DNA of 11,671 nt from DATFWC01 sp045801465. GTDB taxonomy: Bacteria; Pseudomonadota; Alphaproteobacteria; Rhizobiales; Xanthobacteraceae. The stretch covers positions 1 to 11,671 of the forward strand of contig JBJMSU010000161.1 of assembly GCA_045801465.1 (NCBI GenBank), given 5' to 3'. Position 1 is the stretch's first letter; each line of letters starts with the position of its first letter. Under the pieces are notes generated by a model, which was given only the letters and a program-made list of their open reading frames with translations, was not told the DNA's origin and made no database searches. The position numbers and the translations under genes are program-made. This document shows positions 5,952-11,671 of this stretch, piece after piece.

Positions 5952-6953
5952 ATGGCAAAAGCCAAAAAGCCGCTGGTCGTGGTCACGCGGAAGCTGCCGG
6001 ACAGCGTCGAAACGCGTATGCGCGAGCTGTTCGACACCAGGCTCAATCTCGATGACAAGCCGATGAGCCCGGCCGCGCTGGCCGATGCCGTCAAGCTCGC
6101 CGACGTCCTGGTGCCGACGGTGACGGATCGCATCGACGCCTCGATCCTGAGCCAGTCGGGCGAAAAGCTGCGGCTGATCGCCAATTTCGGCAATGGTGTC
6201 GACAACATCGACGTCGCCACCGCGGTCCAGCGCGGCATCACGGTCACCAACACGCCGCGGGTGCTGACGGAGGATACGGCCGACATGACCATGGCCCTCA
6301 TCCTTGCCGTGCCGCGCCGGCTTGCCGAGGGCGCCGCCGTCATCACCAGCGACAAGGATTGGACCGGCTGGACCCCGACCTGGATGCTGGGACACCGCAT
6401 CTGGGGCAAGCGGCTCGGCATCATCGGCATGGGACGGATCGGCCAGGCGGTCGCCCGGCGGGCGCGCGCCTTCGGGTTGCAGATCCACTACCACAACCGC
6501 CGCCGCGTGGCGCCGCAGATCGAGGAGGAGCTCGAGGCGACCTATTGGGAAAGCCTCGACCAGATGCTCGCCCGCATGGACATCATCTCGGTCAATTGCC
6601 CGCACACGCCCGCCACCTACCATCTGCTGTCGGCGCGCCGGCTCAAGCAGCTGCGGCCCGAAGCCTATGTGGTCAATACCGCCCGCGGCGAGGTGATCGA
6701 CGAGAACGCGCTCGCCCGCATGATCGAGGCGGGCGAGCTTGCCGGCGCCGGGCTCGACGTGTTCGAGCATGAACCGGCCGTGAATCCGAAGCTGGTCCGG
6801 CTCGCCCGCACCGGCAAGGTCGTGCTGCTGCCGCACATGGGCTCGGCAACGATCGAGGGCCGCATCGACATGGGCGAGAAAGTCATCATCAACATCAAAA
6901 CGTTCATGGACGGCCACAAACCGCCCGATCGGGTGCTGCCTTCCATGCTGTAA
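5952..6953 (+). CDS. D-2-hydroxyacid dehydrogenase (glyoxylate/hydroxypyruvate reductase-like)
   Basis: A 333-residue member of the D-isomer-specific 2-hydroxyacid dehydrogenases, which interconvert 2-keto acids and D-2-hydroxy acids in the cytosol. All catalytic positions are present: NFGNGVDNIDV near 78-88, Rossmann loop GMGRIG (159-164), Arg245 in NTARGEVIDE, Glu274 in FEHEP and His295 in LPHMGSAT. After the second strand, where NADH-using members carry Asp, the sequence is YHNRRR (180-185). A basic patch without the acidic residue points to NADP(H). Overall shape suits a glyoxylate or hydroxypyruvate reductase (GyaR/GhrA class), but the substrate cannot be read from sequence. The ATG at 5952 has GAGTGA just upstream. 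A small exported protein begins 25 nt downstream, perhaps on the same transcript. Confidence 0.93.
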   Translation: MAKAKKPLVVVTRKLPDSVETRMRELFDTRLNLDDKPMSPAALADAVKLADVLVPTVTDRIDASILSQSGEKLRLIANFGNGVDNIDVATAVQRGITVTNTPRVLTEDTADMTMALILAVPRRLAEGAAVITSDKDWTGWTPTWMLGHRIWGKRLGIIGMGRIGQAVARRARAFGLQIHYHNRRRVAPQIEEELEATYWESLDQMLARMDIISVNCPHTPATYHLLSARRLKQLRPEAYVVNTARGEVIDENALARMIEAGELAGAGLDVFEHEPAVNPKLVRLARTGKVVLLPHMGSATIEGRIDMGEKVIINIKTFMDGHKPPDRVLPSML

Positions 6954-6978
6954 ACAAGAAGAGCCTCGATCCACGCAA

Positions 6979-7353
6979 ATGACGACCCGCCTCGTTTCGC
7001 TTGCTGCCATTCTCGCCATCTTCATCGCTGCCGGCCACGGCGCCGCGGCCGAACCCATGACGGCGGACGAGTTCCGCCACGATCTCGTCGGCGTGCCGTT
7101 GTGCGGGACGCCCGATTACGGGCCGTTCGCCGGCAAGATGTTGTGCACCGTGCATCTGCCCGACGGCACCGCGGTGGTCGCCGGCCAGGGAATGCTCGTG
7201 CGCGGCACGTGGGAGGTGGAAGCAGGACGCGTCTGCCGCCGCAACGCCCAGGATCCGCTCGATCGGCGCCGCTGCATCGACTACGAGAAGGTCGGACAGG
7301 ACCGCTATCGCAACAGCGACGGCATCGATCTGTGCATCGGCCCGTGCCCGTGA
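6979..7353 (+). CDS. Small exported cysteine-rich protein, DUF995-like layout
   Basis: A 124-residue protein with a signal peptide (basic MTTR, core LVSLAAILAIFIAAGHG, likely cut after AAA near residue 24). The mature part holds six cysteines (42, 56, 86, 99, 119, 123), which would fit disulfide bonds in the periplasm. It also has PDGT at 61-64 and GTWEV at 76-80, followed by Cys86. The order of DG, GTW, then Cys resembles DUF995-type small exported proteins. The next gene, at 7457, has GTW at exactly the same residues. Function unknown. Only 25 nt separate it from the dehydrogenase, with AAGAAGAG upstream as a distant ribosome site, so co-transcription is likely. Confidence 0.75.
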   Translation: MTTRLVSLAAILAIFIAAGHGAAAEPMTADEFRHDLVGVPLCGTPDYGPFAGKMLCTVHLPDGTAVVAGQGMLVRGTWEVEAGRVCRRNAQDPLDRRRCIDYEKVGQDRYRNSDGIDLCIGPCP

Positions 7354-7456
7354 GCCGCGCCCCGCTGGCCGCGTCTCCCGCGCTGCCAAAGCCGCGCTCC
7401 CCTTGCGCCTGACTTGTCGTATGATCCGTTGGGCATTCATCCGGGGAGGATCAACG

Positions 7457-7822
7457 ATGCGTGCACGGGTCGCGGGCGTCGCAGCGAGCGCCCTCCTGTT
7501 GTCTGGGACCACAGCGCTCGCCGCCACCAAGCTCGCGCCGAAGCAAATCCAGGACACCTTCTTCAACGGCCAGCCCTTCACCTCGTCGACGCCGTCGAAC
7601 ATCAAATTCAAAATGGTGTTCACGGCGGACGGCAAGATGACGCGCGAGCCCGTCAGCAGGGCCGCGGGCGTGAAGGGGGAGGGCACGTGGAAGCTCAGCA
7701 AGGACGGGTTCTGCACCAGCTGGAAGGGCAGCAGCGCGACGTGCTTCACGCTCGTGAACGTGGAAGACAACAAGTGGTCGGTGGTGCGCGGCGCCACCAC
7801 GGTCGCAACCTGGAGCAAGTGA
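7457..7822 (+). CDS. Small exported protein, likely paralog of the preceding gene
   Basis: A 121-residue protein. ATG at 7457 is chosen because GGGGAGGA (7443-7450) sits 6 nt upstream; the frame is open further but lacks another good start. The signal peptide covers about residues 1-22 (AGVAASALLLSGTTALAA). The mature part has QIQDTFFNGQPFTSSTP, FKMVFTADGK, GEGTWKL with GTW at 76-78, then FCTSWK with Cys86 and a second Cys96. This is a DUF995-like pattern of a small beta-rich exported protein. GTW and Cys86 lie at the same residue numbers as in the preceding gene. Function unknown. A MITE-like repeat begins 5 nt after the stop. Confidence 0.8.
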   Translation: MRARVAGVAASALLLSGTTALAATKLAPKQIQDTFFNGQPFTSSTPSNIKFKMVFTADGKMTREPVSRAAGVKGEGTWKLSKDGFCTSWKGSSATCFTLVNVEDNKWSVVRGATTVATWSK

Positions 7823-7826
7823 TTCG

Positions 7827-8031
7827 TCGTCCCCGCGAAGGCGCGAATACGCGCCAGCATGAGGAGTGCCCGCGACCTGTGGTTCGAGACGCATCGCTGC
7901 GCGACGCTCCTCACCATGAGGTCGCTTCGATAGACCTCATCCTGAAGGAGCGGCCAAAGGCGGCGTCTCGAAGGAGAGGTCGTTCACTCCAACACGCCGC
8001 TGGTCATAGGTCCGCGCCTGCGCGGGAACGA
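7827..8031. repeat. 205-bp MITE-like nested palindrome
   Basis: Terminal inverted arms 7827-7845 and 8013-8031 match at 17 of 19 bases. Inside is a perfect 10-bp pair, TTCGAGACGC (7883-7892) with GCGTCTCGAA (7963-7972). Inside that are CTCCT (7907-7911) with AGGAG (7946-7950) and ATGAGGTC (7916-7923) with GACCTCAT (7933-7940). No transposase frame is present. The inner and terminal parts each resemble repeats I recall from Bradyrhizobium-type genomes, so this may be two repeats nested together. It fills the gap between two convergent genes and overlaps the end of the MoeB/ThiF-family frame at 8004. Confidence 0.75.
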
Positions 8032-8834
8032 CTGAGTGCATGGATCGACAGGTCGCGGATCGTCGGCCGTTCTCCGGAGAGCGGATTGTGGGGGTCCCAG
8101 CGATAGCGCAGCGTCTCGAAGCGCACCGACAGCGCATCGACCATGAGAAGCCGCCCCACCAGGCCCTCGCCGAAGCCGACGATCTCGCGGATCACCTCGA
8201 GTGCCATCAACGAGCCGACCACACCCGGCAGGGCGCCGAGGATTCCGGCCTCGGCGCAGGCCGGGACCGAGCCCGCGGGCGGCGGCTCGGGAAAGAGGCA
8301 GCGATAGGTCGGGTTCGGCTGTCCGTCGGCCCCCGTTTCATGCGCGCGCAGCGTGGTGATGCTGCCGTCAAACGTGCCGACGGCGGCCGTGACCAGTGGC
8401 CTTTTGGCGAAATAGCAGGCGTCGGAAACGAGATAGCGCGTGGCAAAGTTGTCCGATCCATCGGCCACGACGTCGTAGCTCCCGATCAGATCGAGCGCGT
8501 TGCTCGCGTCGAGGCGGGCGGCGTGCGCCTCGACCGCCACGTGCGGATTGAGGCGGCCAATGACGGCCGTCGCGCTCGCCACTTTCGGCAAGTCGATGTC
8601 GGGCGTGCCATGGATAACCTGACGCTGCAGGTTGGAGAGCGAGACGGCATCGTCGTCGACGACACCGAGCGTGCCGACGCCGGCGGCGGCGAGATAGAGC
8701 AGCACCGGCGCGCCGAGGCCGCCGGCGCCAATGACCAGGACGCGTGCCTTCTTCAGCGCCGCCTGGCCGGGACCGCCCACCTCACGCAAGACGATATGGC
8801 GGGCATAGCGCTCGAGCTCGTCGGCACTCAGCAT
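8004..8834 (-). CDS. MoeB/ThiF-family E1-like adenylyltransferase
   Basis: Family members adenylate the C-terminal Gly-Gly of a ubiquitin-like sulfur carrier (MoaD for molybdopterin, ThiS for thiamine) in the cytosol. The 276-residue protein has LSADELERYARHIVLREVGG at the start, ATP loop GAGGLGAP (36-43), NLQRQ (68-72), DGSDN (125-129), Cys193 in PACAEAG, and GSLMALEVIREI near 207-218. Of the four zinc cysteines of E. coli MoeB, only Cys179 (TYRC) remains and the C-terminal CxxC is absent (WDPHNPLSG). ATG at 8834 gives the family N-terminus; an in-frame ATG at 8876 would add 14 non-conserved residues. The family-like part ends at DLSIHA; the last nine residues (SRSRAGADL) and the stop come from the overlapping repeat. 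MoeB or ThiF cannot be decided from context. Confidence 0.88.
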   Translation of the reverse strand: MLSADELERYARHIVLREVGGPGQAALKKARVLVIGAGGLGAPVLLYLAAAGVGTLGVVDDDAVSLSNLQRQVIHGTPDIDLPKVASATAVIGRLNPHVAVEAHAARLDASNALDLIGSYDVVADGSDNFATRYLVSDACYFAKRPLVTAAVGTFDGSITTLRAHETGADGQPNPTYRCLFPEPPPAGSVPACAEAGILGALPGVVGSLMALEVIREIVGFGEGLVGRLLMVDALSVRFETLRYRWDPHNPLSGERPTIRDLSIHALSRSRAGADL

Positions 8835-8966
8835 CGGCAAACATTCCAATCCATGACAGTGCATGGCGCCTGGCAACGCCCGCGGTCAAGGCCTGGACGT
8901 TGGTCCGATTCCATCGGGACCGGACATGGTTTAGGCTTCACCTGACGTTGATTCCGGGGGACCGGC

Positions 8967-10469
8967 ATGAGGCGCACTGCGGCCATCCTTCTGTCCCTGG
9001 GCATTGTCATCCCGGCAATGGCACAGGCTGCCGCGCAGAAAAGGGTTCTCGTGCCCGCCGCACAAAAGGCCGCGCCAGCCAAAAAGGCCGCCGCGCCGAC
9101 CAAGAAGGTCGTGGCGCAGCCGGCAGCAAAAACCGCAGGTGCGAAGAAAGCCGTGGTGCGGCAGGCCAAAAGGCCGAAGCTCGCCAAGACGGTGCGAGGC
9201 CGCAAGGCAGCACCACCCGCCAGCGCGCCCAAGCCCGATCCGGCGTTGATCGCCGCCTATGTGGCCATGCCGACGACCGAGCGTCGCGCGCTGCAGAGCG
9301 ACCTCGTCTGGACCGGCGACTACAACGGCATCATCAGCGATGACTTCGGCGAGCGCTCGATCGCCGCCGTGAAATCCTATCAGACGCGCGGCGGCGCCGC
9401 GCCGACCGGCATTCTCAGTGCGGAGCAACGTACCGCTTTGGCGGCAGCGGCCAAAGCCAAGCAGGAAGCGTCCGGCTGGCGGGTGATGGACGATACCGTC
9501 ACCGGCGCGCGCCTTGCGATTCCCATCAAGCACGCGCCGCAAGCAAGCGCGAGCAAGAGCGGCACCCGCTGGAGCTCGGGGCGCGGCGAGGTGCAGATCG
9601 AGACGTTCCGCATCGCCGAGCCCGGCACGACGCTCGCCGCCGTTTTCGAGCAGCAGAAAAAGGAGCCGGCCAATCGCGAGGTCGAGTACAGCGTGCTGCG
9701 CGAGGGCTTCTTCGTCATCTCGGGGCTGCAGGGCCTGAAGCGCTTCTATGCGCGGGCGCACGCCAGGGACAACGAGGTGCGCGGCTTTACCATCATGTAC
9801 GACCAGGCCATGCAGGGCATCATGGACCCGGTCGCGGTGGCGATGTCGAGCCGCTTCGAGCCGTTCCCGCGCGCAGCGGTCGGGCCGCCGCCGAAACGCA
9901 AGGTGGAGTACGCCACCGGGATCGTCATCGACGAAGCCGGCCATATCATCACCGACCGTCAGGCGGCCGACGGCTGTCAGGTCATCACGCTTCCGGGTCT
10001 GGGTGCTGGCGAGCGCATCGCCGAGGCTTCCGACCTTGCGCTCGTACGCATCTACGGTGCACGCAATCTCAAGCCCTTCGTGTTTGCCGAAGACGGCACG
10101 CCGGCGGCGCAGGTCACGCTCGTCGGCATTGCCGATCCGGAGGCCCAGGGCGGAGGCGGCGTCGCCACCGCGGCAACCGTGCGGGTCAGTTCGCCCGAAG
10201 GCGGCCGACCCGCGATCGAGCCGGTGCCGGCGCTTGGCTTCTCCGGAGCCGCCGCGCTCGACCGACAAGGCCGGCTGGTCGGCATGGCGCTGCTCAACAA
10301 CCCTGTCGTGGCCGGACCGAGCAATGCGGTCGCGCAAGCGCAGCTCGTGCCGCTCGAGGACATCCGCAAAATACTGAGCGAGCGCAACATCACGGTGGAC
10401 GCCGGCGCCCCCTCCACCGTCGACGCCGCCAAGGGCTCCGTCGTGCGGGTGATCTGCGTGCGCAAGTGA
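8967..10469 (+). CDS. Exported peptidoglycan-binding protein with degenerate trypsin-like peptidase domain
   Basis: A 500-residue protein. Signal peptide about 1-22 (AAILLSLGIVIPAMA). Then a Lys/Ala/Pro-rich linker to about 90, which could sit along the cell wall. A peptidoglycan-binding-type domain follows at about 96-160 (LQSDLVWTGDYNGIISDDFG, then IAAVKSYQTR and TGILSAEQR), then an unassigned region at 170-300. A chymotrypsin-like fold spans about 310-470. Its triad positions read TDRQAADGC at 329-337 (no His), ASDLAL with Asp356, and GFSGAAAL with Ser426. With the His absent, proteolysis is unlikely and a scaffold or sensor role is more plausible. The C-terminus SVVRVICVRK is one I recall from Bradyrhizobium relatives. 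GGGGGA lies about 6 nt before ATG 8967. It is divergent from the MoeB/ThiF-family gene, 132 nt away. Confidence 0.85.
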   Translation: MRRTAAILLSLGIVIPAMAQAAAQKRVLVPAAQKAAPAKKAAAPTKKVVAQPAAKTAGAKKAVVRQAKRPKLAKTVRGRKAAPPASAPKPDPALIAAYVAMPTTERRALQSDLVWTGDYNGIISDDFGERSIAAVKSYQTRGGAAPTGILSAEQRTALAAAAKAKQEASGWRVMDDTVTGARLAIPIKHAPQASASKSGTRWSSGRGEVQIETFRIAEPGTTLAAVFEQQKKEPANREVEYSVLREGFFVISGLQGLKRFYARAHARDNEVRGFTIMYDQAMQGIMDPVAVAMSSRFEPFPRAAVGPPPKRKVEYATGIVIDEAGHIITDRQAADGCQVITLPGLGAGERIAEASDLALVRIYGARNLKPFVFAEDGTPAAQVTLVGIADPEAQGGGGVATAATVRVSSPEGGRPAIEPVPALGFSGAAALDRQGRLVGMALLNNPVVAGPSNAVAQAQLVPLEDIRKILSERNITVDAGAPSTVDAAKGSVVRVICVRK

Positions 10470-10861
10470 TGTGCACGGAGATCCGGACCGTTTGTGAACG
10501 TTGGCGTGTGGAGCGTTTCTAAGGCGTGTACTCATTAACGCACAGATCGGAGGTCCGCTTTCGCGGGCAACTCGGAAAATATTTGCTCGTTCTAAGCTTT
10601 ACTGGTTTTGACCCCGAGCCGACATGACGCGGGTGGAAATCTCGCAGTGCAGCGGATTTGGCACGCCGATCGTGCTATCGTCTGGTCGAGGACAGCAGGC
10701 GCGGCGCCCCGTCTGATTCAGAACGATTCAGGACTGGCCCAAGGACCTGCCAACCGGCCTGCGCCACGCTGAGGGGGAAGAAGACTGCCCGCAAAGGGCT
10801 CCGTCGCCCGCCAGGCGCACGACAGATAGACCCGCTTCAAGCGGGAGGGGAGGGAATCCCC
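10470..10861. other. 392-bp intergenic region with the leader of the next gene
   Basis: No gene is supported here: the frames lack recognisable protein content and ribosome sites. The first 150 bases include an AT-richer stretch near 10575-10605. TTTGGCACG at 10657-10665 followed by TGCTATC resembles a -24/-12 promoter but with two bases too many between the GG and GC elements. A direct repeat of GATTCAG occurs at 10715-10721 and 10725-10731. The end holds the hairpin and strong Shine-Dalgarno described separately. No T-rich terminator for the preceding gene is visible. Confidence 0.5.
10831..10854 (+). promoter_or_regulatory. Leader hairpin and strong Shine-Dalgarno of the CTG-start gene
   Basis: CCCGCTT (10831-10837) and AAGCGGG (10839-10845) form a perfect palindrome around a single C, giving six base pairs and a 3-nt loop in RNA. 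The purine run GGGAGGGGAGGG (10843-10854) follows at once and ends 7 nt before the CTG at 10862. The spacing is ideal for that CTG and decides the start call. Hairpin-based control of translation is inference. Confidence 0.5.
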
Positions 10862-11671
10862 CTGATCAACATAAGGCGGCGTCAGTTCATTGCCCTTGTC
10901 GGCGGCGCGGCGGCGTGGCCGCTTGCGGCACGGGCGCAGCAGGCAGGCCCGCTGCCGACGATCGGATTTCTTGTCGCAGGCACGCCGACATCCCACGGCC
11001 AATGGATTGCCGCTTTTGTGCAGCGCCTGCGCGAACTCGGCTGGATTGAGGGTCGCACCATCACGATCGAGTATCGCTGGGCGGAGGGACGCAGCGAGCG
11101 CTTCGCCGAGATCGCGGCCGAGTTGGTCCGGCGCAAAGTCGACGTCATTGTCACGTCGGCGACTGAGGCAATCGTAGCTGCCAAGCAGGCGACGTCCGTC
11201 ATCCCCATCGTCTTTGCGGCGGCGGGGGACCCGGTCGGCACCGGCCTAGTCGCTAGTTTGGCGCGACCGGGCGGCAACATCACCGGTCTGTCGATCCAGC
11301 AAACCGATGTTGCGGCCAAACGACTCGAACTTTTGCGCGAGATTGTCCCGGGTCTCCGCCGGTTGGCGATCTTGGGTAATGCCAGCGGTCCCGCCGTGGT
11401 GCTGGATATGCGCGAGGTCGAGACCGCGGCCCGCACGCTTGGGCTGGAGGTCATCACATCAGAAATCCGACGAGGCGAGGACATCGCGCCCGCGTTCGCG
11501 GCGTTCAAAGGCCGCGCGGAGGCACTTTATCTGCCCATCGATCCGCTCGTGAATACCCACCGCCTTCGCATCAGTATGTTGGCGCTGGCCGCGCGACTGC
11601 CCACGATGCACAGCGTTCGCGAGTATGTCGAAGCCGGAGGTCTGATCTCCTATGGACCAAACCGGCCGGAG
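10862..11671 (+). CDS. ABC transporter substrate-binding protein (PF04392 type), truncated by window end
   Basis: The first 270 residues of a periplasmic binding protein, usually about 325-335 long. The N-terminus carries a twin-arginine-type signal (RRRQFIALVGG, then AAAWPLAARAQQ with cleavage after ARA). The mature part shows PTIGFLVAGTP, LRELGWIEGRTITIEYRWAEG, VIVTSATEAIVAAKQAT, IPIVFAAAGDPVGTGLVASL and ARPGGNITG, hallmarks of the PF04392 family; the ligand is unknown. No ATG, GTG or TTG lies in frame before the signal peptide. CTG at 10862, 7 nt after a strong Shine-Dalgarno, is the best start. The alternatives are an ATC (10865) that replaced an ATG, a pseudogene, or a sequence error. 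No permease or ATPase gene is visible within the window. Confidence 0.85.
   Translation, partial: MINIRRRQFIALVGGAAAWPLAARAQQAGPLPTIGFLVAGTPTSHGQWIAAFVQRLRELGWIEGRTITIEYRWAEGRSERFAEIAAELVRRKVDVIVTSATEAIVAAKQATSVIPIVFAAAGDPVGTGLVASLARPGGNITGLSIQQTDVAAKRLELLREIVPGLRRLAILGNASGPAVVLDMREVETAARTLGLEVITSEIRRGEDIAPAFAAFKGRAEALYLPIDPLVNTHRLRISMLALAARLPTMHSVREYVEAGGLISYGPNRPE

Noticed and set aside
5916..7058. A 380-codon antisense frame across the hydroxyacid dehydrogenase
   Set aside because: The plus strand carries a complete enzyme with every catalytic residue; the antisense product is Arg/His/Asp-rich and without family features.
7420..7425. TATGAT as -10 box before the gene at 7457
   Set aside because: No -35-like element occurs at 16-18 nt. 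The only TTGCGC is about 11 nt away, so a promoter is not supported.
7403..7456. Upstream extension of the second small exported protein
   Set aside because: The ATG at 7457 has an ideal Shine-Dalgarno and starts a normal signal peptide; the longer form would place a polar stretch before it.
8931..10535. A 534-codon open frame antisense to the pseudo-peptidase gene
   Set aside because: High GC keeps antisense frames open. It lacks recognisable motifs and a ribosome site, whereas the plus-strand protein has a signal peptide and known domains.
10657..10680. Sigma-54-like TGGCAC...TGCT promoter
   Set aside because: The GG and GC elements are two bases too far apart for a -24/-12 promoter, so only a resemblance is noted.
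1..11671. CRISPR array, tRNA, rRNA, transposase, phage or toxin-antitoxin genes
   Set aside because: No regularly spaced repeats, cloverleaf sequences, integrase or transposase motifs, or recognisable toxin pairs were seen on either strand.

Overview
The window looks like chromosome of a GC-rich alphaproteobacterium of the Hyphomicrobiales (Rhizobiales), in or near the Bradyrhizobium/Xanthobacteraceae group. This rests on four things: an Irr-type Fur protein with a heme regulatory motif, divergent from fabA-fabB-fabI; several short palindromic repeats of kinds I recognise from those genomes; a trypsin-like pseudo-peptidase ending in RVICVRK; and a Tat-type PF04392 ABC substrate-binding protein. 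No searches were run, so names rest on motif recognition.

Layout. 60-423: a small DUF1127-like protein and a convergent one-helix membrane protein. 583-3417, minus strand: the fatty-acid operon fabA, fabB, fabI, with a REP-like palindrome between fabA and fabB. 3418-3598: a shared divergent control region with an exact TATAAT and a probable Irr operator. 3599-4155: irr and its terminator. 4236-5126: a substrate-binding-like protein without a signal peptide. 5129-5190: tandem hairpin repeats between convergent genes. 5210-5740, minus: an exported double-SH3 protein. 5952-6953: a D-2-hydroxyacid dehydrogenase. 6979-7822: two small exported proteins that look like diverged paralogs. 7827-8031: a MITE-like nested palindrome. 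8004-8834, minus: a MoeB/ThiF-family E1-like enzyme. 8967-10469: an exported peptidoglycan-binding pseudo-peptidase. 10862-end: a truncated Tat-type substrate-binding protein that seems to start at CTG behind a strong Shine-Dalgarno sequence and a hairpin.

How it works together. FabA introduces the cis double bond, FabB elongates the unsaturated intermediates and FabI reduces enoyl-ACP, so the minus-strand operon is the unsaturated fatty acid branch plus the last reduction step. Its divergent neighbour Irr links iron and heme status to gene control. The shared region suggests autoregulation of irr and possibly control of fabA. The rest is envelope proteins, metabolism and transport with no shared pathway.

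I see no phage, defence, CRISPR, tRNA or rRNA locus and no clearly new multi-gene system. The least ordinary signals are the 205-bp nested palindrome that supplies the end of the MoeB reading frame, the InhA-like catalytic set of FabI, the irr/fabA control region, and the CTG-start leader.
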